A stretch of 5,191 bases of DNA from Candidatus Woesearchaeota archaeon (GTDB lineage Archaea; Nanobdellota; Nanobdellia; Woesearchaeales; GW2011-AR9): positions 1 through 5,191 of the forward strand of contig JACPIL010000094.1 in the NCBI GenBank assembly GCA_016188105.1, given 5' to 3'. Shown here piece after piece: positions 1 to 5,191 of the stretch. The notes under the pieces are model-generated. The model had not been told where the DNA came from. It was given only the letters and a program-made list of their open reading frames with translations, and did not search any database. A program made the position numbers and the translations under genes. Position 1 is the stretch's first letter, and every line of letters begins with the position of its first letter.

Positions 1-134
1 AGAATACTTTGTTCTATCTCTATGAACTCTTTAGAGGCGTATTTTATTTTTTCACCAAGGATTGCTTTCGATATGGGGTCATGCTCTCGTACCATAAATA
101 CCTTTTCTTTCGTTTTTTTATAAGCCATGTGCAT
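1..134 (-). CDS. 5' part of an unrecognised gene, cut by the window edge
   Basis: A frame opens on the minus strand with ATG at 134 (second in-frame ATG at 128) and stays open to base 1, giving 44 codons. The translation begins MHMAYKKTKEKVFMVREH, continues with DPISKAILGEKIKYASKEF and ends EIEQSI at the edge. It is rich in Lys and Glu, has no membrane segment in the visible part, and reads like a soluble alpha-helical protein. AAGGT lies six bases before ATG-134 and AGG six bases before ATG-128, so either could be the start; I prefer 134 for the longer ribosome-site match. It begins 14 bases after the stop of the two-helix membrane protein upstream, which suggests one transcript. I do not recognise the family; the part that would define a function lies outside the window. 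Confidence 0.6.
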   Translation of the reverse strand, partial: MHMAYKKTKEKVFMVREHDPISKAILGEKIKYASKEFIEIEQSI

Positions 135-148
135 CCTAAACCTTATAA

Positions 149-472
149 CTATTTAATCTTTTTGATGATACTCAATTCATGTTTTAATTCTAAATTCTGA
201 TTTTCTAATATATTTGAACTTAAAAGTGTTTTATTCATCTCAGCTATCAAATCTTTTCTTTGTTTACCCATTAACATTTCATATCCGACAACATAGATAA
301 AAGGAAGCACAATTAATTCTACAGATAACCACATTAAAGCCCGTTGGGTATCCATAAAACTTAGAACAGTAAAAACGATAGCAAATATAGTTGCAAACAG
401 TGAGAGTTCGTAATTCCTTTTATTCACAAATGAACGGAAAATCTTCCATTTAAATGAATTATTACAATTCAA
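149..472 (-). CDS. Small two-helix membrane protein with charged helical tail, function unknown
   Basis: The 107-residue product has a basic N-terminus (FKWKIFRSFVNKRN), a first hydrophobic segment at about residues 23-40, a short polar turn (DTQR) and a second segment at about 46-68 (LSVELIVLPFIYVVGYEML). A highly charged tail follows at 69-107, spaced with Leu, Ile and Met, and probably forms an amphipathic helix or coiled coil. By the positive-inside rule both ends should face the cytoplasm, with a tiny external loop. The start is TTG at 472; an in-frame stop lies two codons upstream and no ATG occurs before residue 40. GTGGG lies nine bases before the TTG, and GTG at residue 16 (427) is an alternative start. 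The stop is TAG at 149-151. A two-helix hairpin with a helical tail could anchor a partner or self-associate, but no family is recognised. The next gene starts 14 bases later on the same strand. Confidence 0.65.
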   Translation of the reverse strand: MNCNNSFKWKIFRSFVNKRNYELSLFATIFAIVFTVLSFMDTQRALMWLSVELIVLPFIYVVGYEMLMGKQRKDLIAEMNKTLLSSNILENQNLELKHELSIIKKIK

Positions 473-496
473 CCACTATTTCCCACAACTAAAAAC

Positions 497-504
497 TATT
501 TAAA
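497..504 (-). promoter_or_regulatory. Possible archaeal TATA element for the 107-residue membrane-protein gene
   Basis: Read on the minus strand the bases are TTTAAATA, close to the archaeal TATA-box consensus. The centre lies about 28 bases before the TTG start at 472, so transcription starting the usual 25 or so bases downstream would give an almost leaderless message. This would explain the poor ribosome site of that gene. The element overlaps the stop codon of the possible 30-residue ORF at 500-592, and AT-rich DNA yields such matches by chance. Confidence 0.3.
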
Positions 505-592
505 TCAGTGGTTTCCAATCCAATATCCCATATAAAAGAAATAAAAAAGTAACTACTCCAGAAAGAAACATAACTACCAAAAAAGATGACAA
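500..592 (-). CDS. Possible single-helix membrane microprotein (30 residues)
   Basis: The minus-strand frame from TTG at 592 to TAA at 500-502 encodes LSSFLVVMFLSGVVTF followed by LFLLYGILDWKPLI. This is one continuous hydrophobic helix of about 20 residues ending in a polar WKPLI tail, the layout of a small membrane peptide rather than random AT-rich sequence. An upstream stop in this frame at 614 limits any extension to seven more codons. An internal ATG at residue 8 would give 23 residues. No good ribosome-binding sequence precedes either start, which is the main weakness. It lies 27 bases before the two-helix membrane protein on the same strand and could be its first operon partner. It could also be the decayed end of an older membrane gene. 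Confidence 0.3.
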   Translation of the reverse strand: MSSFLVVMFLSGVVTFLFLLYGILDWKPLI

Positions 593-644
593 ATCTTTAT
601 GTAGTTCAGGAGTTTACGTATTAAAAAAAAGGGGGCGGCAGTAG

Positions 645-653
645 TTTTTTATT
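645..653 (+). promoter_or_regulatory. Weak TATA-like element upstream of nrdJ
   Basis: TTTTTTATT lies about 75 bases before the nrdJ start and is the best T/A-rich box in the divergent region for the plus strand. If it acted as an archaeal TATA box, transcription would begin near 675-680 and leave a leader of about 45-50 bases. It is followed directly by the eight-base palindrome TGCTAGCA (653-660). TTGACG at 661-666 resembles a bacterial -35 box, but no -10 hexamer follows at the right distance. The call is weak. Confidence 0.2.
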
Positions 654-668
654 GCTAGCATTGACGAA

Positions 669-706
669 GACGGAAGAAAGAAAGCGTAGGGGCATCTCTC
701 TCCGTC
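669..706 (+). promoter_or_regulatory. Potential leader hairpin just before the nrdJ ribosome-binding site
   Basis: GACGGA (669-674) is the exact reverse complement of TCCGTC (701-706). The stem can extend inward past a bulged A and one mismatch, by pairing GA (676-677) with TC (699-700) and AGA (679-681) with TCT (695-697). The loop is about 13 bases and purine-rich. The structure ends eight bases before GGTGAT, so if it is transcribed it could affect ribosome access. It does not resemble a cobalamin riboswitch and is too short to be one. A chance purine/pyrimidine pairing is possible. Confidence 0.25.
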
Positions 707-714
707 ATAAAAAA

Positions 715-720
715 GGTGAT
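715..720 (+). promoter_or_regulatory. GGTGAT ribosome-binding site that sets the nrdJ start at ATG-725
   Basis: GGTGAT matches the centre of the GGAGGTGATC complement of the 16S rRNA 3' end, with GGTG six bases before the ATG at 725. The first possible start in the frame is a GTG at 716 that lies inside this site, so it is unlikely to be used. GGTGAT-type sites are especially common in archaea, which is one reason for suspecting an archaeal source. Confidence 0.6.
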
Positions 721-724
721 TGAG

Positions 725-3700
725 ATGGAACATAGAAGCGTATTGGCAGAACAACGAGGAGTACCGGTTAAAAGATATTTTACCAAAGAAGGAATAAGTC
801 CTTTTGAAATGTGCAGATACGAAAAAAGAACCTCTACCATCAAAAATCCTGACGGTTCTTTGGTTTTCCAGATGAATGATGTCGAAGTCCCCTCTTTTTG
901 GACTCAAGTTGCAACGGACATTCTTGCTCAAAAATATTTTCGTAAAGCCGGAGTTCCACTTAGAAATGAAGAAGGCGAATTACTATTAGATGAAAACGGC
1001 AAAGTAATTACCGGCAGCGAAACCAGCATTAAACAAGTTGCGCATAGGATTGCCGGCTGTTGGAAACATTGGGGCGAACGCTACGGATACTTCGCATCCC
1101 CACGAGATGCTGCCGTTTTCTATGAAGAGATGGTTTTCATGATCATCAATCAGTTCGCCGCACCTAATAGTCCGCAATGGTTTACCACCGGCTTGAACTG
1201 GGCCTATGGATTGACCGGCCCAGCACAGGGACACAGTTATGTTGATCCCATCACTAAAAAATTAGAATTTTCTAAAGATGCATATACGAGAAATCAGCCT
1301 CACGCATGCTTTATTCAATACGTCAATGACGACTTAGTACGTGAAGGCGGCATTTTTAGTTTGCTCACTCGCGAAGCTCGCATCTTCAAATACGGAAGCG
1401 GTACGGGAAGCAACTTTTCCAACCTTCGGGGAAAAGGAGAACGACTTTCCGGAGGAGGCCAGAGTTCAGGTCTGATGAGCTTCCTCAAAATATTTGACGT
1501 AGCAGCTGGGAGTGTTAAATCAGGAGGCACCACTCGACGGGCAGCCAAGATGGTCTGCCTGGATCTAGATCATCCTGAGATAGAAGAATTCGTATGGTGG
1601 AAAGTTAGAGAAGAAGAAAAAGTAGCCAGCTTAGTTACTGGAAGCAAGATCCTCAGCCACAAATTATCAAAGTTGATTGAGCTAGCCAAAAACAAACAAA
1701 ATGCGCTGCAGGATAAAGAAGTGCAGCAAGCCCTGTATGAGGCTGCCGAGAGTAATATTCCAGTTAATTATCTTGTCCGCGCTTTGGATCTAGCTAAGCA
1801 AGGATACCAATTGCCGTTGAATGAATTCGATACCCATTACGAGTCCGATGCCTACATTACTGTCTCCGGACAGAACAGTAATAATTCCGTAAGAATCCCT
1901 AATGCCTTCTTTGAAGTGCTGGAAAAGAATGGGAAATGGCAGTTGAAGGGACGGATTACCAAGGAAGTTATGAAAGAGATCCCAGCAGAAAAATTGTGGG
2001 ATGACATCGGCTACTGCGCCTGGGCTTCTGCCGATCCAGGATTGCAATACGATACCACTATCAATGAATGGCACACCTGCCCAGCAGGAGGAAGGATCAA
2101 CGCCAGTAACCCTTGTGTAACTGGCGATACTTTGGTTTTGACAGAAGAAGGAAAATGGAAGCGTATTGATTCTATCGTTGATGAAGAAACAACCATTCTT
2201 ACCAATACTGGAGTTATTATTCCTGCAAATATTAAAGGCTCCTTTAGCACCGGAGTTAAACCTGTTTACAAGCTTACTACTAACGCAGGTTACGAGCTTA
2301 AATTAACTGCTGACCATAAAGTGTTTACAGTTAACAGGGGTTTTATTCCAGCATGTGAGCTTACTAAAGATGACCGAATTCTTCTTCCAGCTTCTACCGT
2401 AGCAGAGATCAAGGAACCAGAAGATCCAACCTTTAACCAGTTGGTAGGTGTGTATCTTGGAGATGGTTGCGGAACATCTGAACATGGTGTTCAAATTACC
2501 ATGGAGAAAGAAAGAGAAACTCCTATTCTGCAAAAGTTCGCTTCATATACAGAAGAAAACTATGAAAGGCAAACTCACAAATCATCACCTGCTCTGGTAA
2601 CTCAACGCCAAACCAGTGCAGCATATGTTATAACCAATACTATACTAAAGGAAAAACTAGCATCAGTTGTGGATCTCTCTTTGTATGGACATGAAAAATG
2701 CATCCCTCAAACTATTTTTGAAGCAGGATTAGGAGTTCAAAAGTATGTGCTTCAAGGATTATTCACTGCGGACGGAACTGTTGCGAACTACGGAGAGAAA
2801 TCACAATACGTTGCATTAGATTCAACTAGCTTAAAACTTCTTCAAGATGTTCAGATTCTCTTGCTCGGTTTCGGGATTAAAACTAAATTGTACAAGAATC
2901 GCCGCGCTGGAAAAACAACTGCATTACTTCCTGATGGAAAAGGAGGCCTAAAAGAATATGCAGTAAAAGAAATGCATTCACTCCGCATCAGCAGATCCAG
3001 CCGTGTTCTCTTTGAAGAACTAATTGGATTCATGCCTGAGTCTCCTAAGCAGAAAAAATTGGAAGAGCTAAACAAAACAGTTGCTACTTACAAGGATTAT
3101 CCTATCGACGCAGTTGAAAGTATAGAATATGTAGGTGAACAGCAAGTATATGATCTAACAGAACCAATTACCAGCACCTTTGTGGCTAATGGGATTACCA
3201 TACACAACTGTTCTGAGTATATGTTCCTCGACGACACTGCCTGTAACTTAGCTTCTATCAATTTAATTAAATTTTACGACGAAGGAAAAGAAGAATTTGA
3301 TGTCGCCGGTTATCGACATGCAGTACGTTTGTGGACAGTGGCACTGGAAATTTCTGTCTTGATGGCTCACTTTCCGTCAGAAGAAATCTCTCGCAAGAGT
3401 TTCGAATACCGAACTTTAGGGTTAGGATATGCTAACATTGGTACTCTGTTGATGTTACAGGGCGTTCCCTACGACAGCGATAAAGCCAGAGCTATCGCCG
3501 GCGCTATGGCGGCAATTATGACCGGAGATAGTTATGCCACTTCCGCGGAATTGGCTTCCACTCTTGGACCATTTGAACGTTATCCTGAAAATAAAGAATC
3601 CATGCTGCAGGTGATGAGAAATCATCGACGAGCTGCCTATGATGTAGAAGGATATGAAGGATTAAAAATTAAACCGCATGGCATCAATCAAGAAATTTGT

Positions 3701-5020
3701 CCTGATGCATTACTGGAAGCGGCGCATGATTCCTGGGATAGAGCATTGGAATTAGGAAAACAATTTGGGTACAGAAACGCGCAGGTGACAGTCATCGCTC
3801 CGACCGGCACTATAGGCTTAGTTATGGATTGTGATACTACTGGAGTGGAGCCGGATTATGCCCTAGTAAAATACAAAAAATTAGCAGGCGGAGGATTCTT
3901 CAAAATTGTCAATCAATCTGTTCCAAAAGCCTTGCACAGATTAGGCTACACTCCGCAGCAAATAAAAGAAATCGTTACCTATTGTTTAGGACGAGGAACT
4001 TTGGAAGAAAGTCCGGCTATCAACCGCGAGGCTTTAGCACGAAAAGGATTCACTACCAAAGCTCTCGAAGCAGTAGAGAAAGGGATGCGCAATGCCATGG
4101 ATGTTCGCCACATTTTCAACAAGTGGACTATTGGTGAAGAATTGCATAGTAAGTTGATGAACGGTAAGAGTGGAGATTTGTTGGGTGCTTTAGGATTTTC
4201 TGATGCTGAAGTTGTGATAGCCAACGAATACATCTGCGGCACCATGACTTTGGAAGGAGCTCCGCATTTGCGCATGGAGCATTACGAAGTATTCGATTGT
4301 GCCAATAAATGCGGAATCAAAGGAAAGCGTTACATCCATCCTTACGGACATTTAAAAATGTTGGCAGCAGTACAACCATTCATTTCCGGAGCGATTTCCA
4401 AGACCATCAACATGCCGCCAGAATGGACAGTTGAACAGATCAAGAAAGCATATTACGATGCTTGGACCATGATGATCAAAGCAGTTGCTCTGTACCGAGA
4501 TGGTTCAAAGTTATCACAACCGCTTAATGCAACTTTGGAACAGCATCCTGAATTGAAGAGAATGCTGGAAGAAACTAAACAAGAAGCACCAGCAATGACT
4601 AAAGAAATAATCAGAAAGAAATCCAAAGTAGGCGGGCAAATGCTGACCTTATCGGCAGTGATGTATGAAGGAAAAGTTTCCGAAGTTTCTTACAAATTTG
4701 CCGGATTGTCGCCGGTACAGGAAACTATGATGTCTGCAGTAATTAATCTTGTTAACTTCGGATTGCAAAATGGATTCACTCCTTCCTTGATTGCTGAGAA
4801 AAGTTTGAATGTCAAAGGGCATCCCTTGATCACAGAATTGAGAATGTTCCTGCAGGAATTTGAAGAAGTAGATAATACAGTAATGGTTGAAACATCTATT
4901 GTTAGCAATCCTGTTGAAGAAACAAAAGAAAGCTGTCGATCTTGCGGAGCTTCTCAGATGCGCAGAAATGGAACTTGTATGCTGTGCGAGGTATGTGGTG
5001 AAACTAGCGGTTGCTCGTGA
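725..5020 (+). CDS. nrdJ: Vitamin B12-dependent (class II) ribonucleotide reductase precursor with in-frame intein
   Basis: The enzyme reduces ribonucleotides to deoxyribonucleotides in the cytoplasm, using adenosylcobalamin to generate a thiyl radical. It needs neither oxygen nor a second subunit. The precursor has 1431 residues: N-extein 1-463, intein 464-828, C-extein 829-1431, giving a 1066-residue mature protein. In mature numbering, HAC at Cys195 and Cys475 should be the redox pair, and Asn462, Cys464 and Glu466 the radical site, aligning with Thermotoga maritima NrdJ Cys134, Cys333, Asn320, Cys322 and Glu324. Other signatures, in precursor numbering, are GSGTGSN (224-230), SGGTTRRAAK (266-275), APTGTIG (from 1025), the YIHPYGHLKML block near 1200, a TSCPD-type domain at about 1300-1370, and a cysteine tail (1404, 1407, 1418, 1421, 1424, 1430) ending SGCS that probably binds zinc and re-reduces the active site. 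The insert after the substrate-loop region ending in QNSNNSVR belongs to the long NrdJ form. No ATP-cone or NrdR box is evident. The stop is TGA. The frame has no interruption other than the intein. Confidence 0.97.
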   Translation: MEHRSVLAEQRGVPVKRYFTKEGISPFEMCRYEKRTSTIKNPDGSLVFQMNDVEVPSFWTQVATDILAQKYFRKAGVPLRNEEGELLLDENGKVITGSETSIKQVAHRIAGCWKHWGERYGYFASPRDAAVFYEEMVFMIINQFAAPNSPQWFTTGLNWAYGLTGPAQGHSYVDPITKKLEFSKDAYTRNQPHACFIQYVNDDLVREGGIFSLLTREARIFKYGSGTGSNFSNLRGKGERLSGGGQSSGLMSFLKIFDVAAGSVKSGGTTRRAAKMVCLDLDHPEIEEFVWWKVREEEKVASLVTGSKILSHKLSKLIELAKNKQNALQDKEVQQALYEAAESNIPVNYLVRALDLAKQGYQLPLNEFDTHYESDAYITVSGQNSNNSVRIPNAFFEVLEKNGKWQLKGRITKEVMKEIPAEKLWDDIGYCAWASADPGLQYDTTINEWHTCPAGGRINASNPCVTGDTLVLTEEGKWKRIDSIVDEETTILTNTGVIIPANIKGSFSTGVKPVYKLTTNAGYELKLTADHKVFTVNRGFIPACELTKDDRILLPASTVAEIKEPEDPTFNQLVGVYLGDGCGTSEHGVQITMEKERETPILQKFASYTEENYERQTHKSSPALVTQRQTSAAYVITNTILKEKLASVVDLSLYGHEKCIPQTIFEAGLGVQKYVLQGLFTADGTVANYGEKSQYVALDSTSLKLLQDVQILLLGFGIKTKLYKNRRAGKTTALLPDGKGGLKEYAVKEMHSLRISRSSRVLFEELIGFMPESPKQKKLEELNKTVATYKDYPIDAVESIEYVGEQQVYDLTEPITSTFVANGITIHNCSEYMFLDDTACNLASINLIKFYDEGKEEFDVAGYRHAVRLWTVALEISVLMAHFPSEEISRKSFEYRTLGLGYANIGTLLMLQGVPYDSDKARAIAGAMAAIMTGDSYATSAELASTLGPFERYPENKESMLQVMRNHRRAAYDVEGYEGLKIKPHGINQEICPDALLEAAHDSWDRALELGKQFGYRNAQVTVIAPTGTIGLVMDCDTTGVEPDYALVKYKKLAGGGFFKIVNQSVPKALHRLGYTPQQIKEIVTYCLGRGTLEESPAINREALARKGFTTKALEAVEKGMRNAMDVRHIFNKWTIGEELHSKLMNGKSGDLLGALGFSDAEVVIANEYICGTMTLEGAPHLRMEHYEVFDCANKCGIKGKRYIHPYGHLKMLAAVQPFISGAISKTINMPPEWTVEQIKKAYYDAWTMMIKAVALYRDGSKLSQPLNATLEQHPELKRMLEETKQEAPAMTKEIIRKKSKVGGQMLTLSAVMYEGKVSEVSYKFAGLSPVQETMMSAVINLVNFGLQNGFTPSLIAEKSLNVKGHPLITELRMFLQEFEEVDNTVMVETSIVSNPVEETKESCRSCGASQMRRNGTCMLCEVCGETSGCS
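2114..3208 (+). mobile_element. Intein (365 residues) with LAGLIDADG homing endonuclease, in nrdJ
   Basis: This is a self-splicing protein element translated within NrdJ. Numbered from its first residue, block A is CVTGDTLVLTEEG (Cys1). Block B is LKLTADHKVF, with Thr65 and His68. Block F is near VYDLTEPITSTFVANG (345-360), and block G is ITIHN with penultimate His364 and Asn365, followed by Cys as the +1 extein residue. These are all the residues needed for standard class 1 splicing. Between the splicing blocks lies a two-motif endonuclease: LVGVYLGDG (Asp117) and LQGLFTADGTV (Asp220), with KCIPQTIF in the block D position. Boundaries are exact because removal restores the conserved NrdJ sequence NASNP-CSEYMFLDD. 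Both catalytic aspartates are present, so the endonuclease looks intact. Leucine codons differ from the C-extein (CTT 11 of 37 here, 3 of 54 there), suggesting horizontal arrival. Confidence 0.95.
2402..3088 (+). other. LAGLIDADG homing endonuclease region inside the intein (approximate limits)
   Basis: This is the part of the intein between the N- and C-terminal splicing segments, about intein residues 97-325. The two LAGLIDADG helices end at Asp117 (codon 2462) and Asp220 (codon 2771), about 103 residues apart, the usual arrangement of a pseudo-symmetric monomer that makes one staggered cut. The basic stretch KNRRAGK (261-267) lies where DNA contacts are common in the second half. Its expected target is an nrdJ allele lacking the intein, around the codons for SNP-CSE. 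The limits are inferred from motif spacing and may be off by 10-20 residues. Confidence 0.75.
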
Positions 5021-5191
5021 GACTGGAATGAAATGGAAGTCTCACTTGACAGGATTTCCCTGGAAAATCATGAAAAGATTTTCGGGGTGCCAGAAAAGTC
5101 GTTGCTTTTCTGTGCATGAAGAAGAAAGATGAGAAATAGTTCTCGTTCATTTCACTTGGTGCTCTTTCTGCAGTTGATGCGCAAACGCGAC
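5021..5191. other. Region downstream of nrdJ with no convincing gene
   Basis: No RNA gene or recognisable coding region is seen. Three short open frames were examined. On the plus strand, 5033-5119 (MEVSLDRISLENHEKIF..., 28 residues) shares the nrdJ frame directly after its stop and has codon-like composition but no clear ribosome site. An ATG frame from 5129 (MRNSSRSFHLVLFLQLM...) runs off the right edge after 21 codons. On the minus strand, the frame from the right edge to TGA at 5147-5149 reads VAFAHQLQKEHQVK and could be the C-terminus of a convergent gene. T-rich bases follow it on that strand (5120-5140), as expected of an archaeal terminator. None of these can be confirmed from so little sequence. 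Confidence 0.3.
5063..5112. repeat. Two adjacent hairpin-forming inverted repeats, possible transcript end
   Basis: GAAAATC (5063-5069) pairs with GATTTTC (5077-5083) around a seven-base loop. CAGAAAAG (5091-5098) pairs exactly with CTTTTCTG (5105-5112) around TCGTTG. The second stem gains two more pairs past a single bulged base. GAAAATC could instead pair with GATTTCC just upstream (5053-5059), so the first stem has a competitor. Neither stem has a following T run on the plus strand, so they are not classical bacterial terminators. Symmetry on both strands would suit the gap between convergent genes. Existence of the repeats is certain; function is a guess. Confidence 0.35.

Noticed and set aside
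9..200. 63-residue plus-strand frame beginning with TTG
   Set aside because: It is very rich in Phe and Tyr, as expected from the antisense of A-rich coding DNA. It overlaps the end of the two-helix membrane gene and the start of the partial gene on the other strand, both of which look far more protein-like.
623..650. A8 tract and T6 tract flanking a G-rich stretch, as a terminator hairpin
   Set aside because: The stem would be only A-T pairs around a 14-base loop and no coding sequence ends immediately before it. On the minus strand the T run follows only antisense of nrdJ.
661..689. Bacterial sigma-70-type promoter with TTGACG
   Set aside because: The -35-like hexamer is good, but the bases 17 positions downstream (around 684-689, GCGTAG) bear no resemblance to TATAAT.
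600..724. Cobalamin riboswitch or NrdR box upstream of nrdJ
   Set aside because: The leader is too short for a cobalamin aptamer and lacks its B12-box sequence. No pair of the roughly 16-base NrdR palindromes is visible.
614..931. 105-residue minus-strand frame across the nrdJ start
   Set aside because: Most of it is antisense to the conserved N-terminus of NrdJ, and the remainder crosses the intergenic A8/G5 tract. The composition is not protein-like and no ribosome site is evident.
2303..2533. Minus-strand frame within the intein, considered as a nested gene
   Set aside because: It is antisense to conserved splicing and endonuclease blocks, has no protein-like motif, and is the size expected by chance opposite a long coding region. 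The other minus-strand frames beneath nrdJ were dismissed for the same reason.
4887..5132. 81-residue plus-strand frame overlapping the end of nrdJ
   Set aside because: Its first two thirds lie in another frame of the conserved C-terminal cysteine region of NrdJ. The remaining tail (from ATG-5028, 34 residues) is basic and Cys-containing, but has no clear ribosome site and resembles no known family.

Overview
The window is dominated by one complete plus-strand gene, nrdJ (725-5020). It encodes an adenosylcobalamin-dependent (class II) ribonucleotide reductase of the long, TSCPD-plus-cysteine-tail type, and is interrupted in frame by a 365-residue intein (2114-3208). The precursor is 1431 residues. 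Splicing would leave a 1066-residue enzyme, which fits the long NrdJ form. The intein sits between the Asn-Pro and the Cys of the active-site motif N-P-C-S-E, so the cysteine that attacks during splicing is also the residue expected to become the catalytic thiyl radical. The intein retains both LAGLIDADG motifs of a homing endonuclease, and its leucine codon use differs clearly from that of the C-terminal host sequence.

The left 600 bases are visibly more AT-rich and are read on the minus strand. From right to left they hold a possible 30-residue single-helix microprotein (500-592), a 107-residue protein with two membrane segments and a charged helical tail (149-472), and the start of a third gene (134 down to the left edge) that leaves the window. 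The last two are 14 bases apart and look co-transcribed. None of the three is a family I can name. The stretch 593-724 separates them from the divergent nrdJ and holds only weak regulatory candidates: a T-rich TATA-like element, a leader hairpin and a GGTGAT ribosome-binding site.

The last 171 bases after nrdJ contain no convincing gene. They have two small inverted repeats and a few short open frames, one of which could be the C-terminal end of a convergent minus-strand gene entering from the right.

Organism: the GGTGAT Shine-Dalgarno, the TTTAAATA-like element before the minus-strand genes, and an intein-bearing NrdJ suggest an archaeon, perhaps of the DPANN type. A small-genome bacterium such as a member of the Patescibacteria cannot be excluded, because no taxonomic marker gene is present. 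The window shows how the cell makes deoxyribonucleotides (NrdJ needs no oxygen and no separate radical subunit), a selfish element that exploits that essential gene, and an unrelated membrane-protein cassette of unknown purpose.
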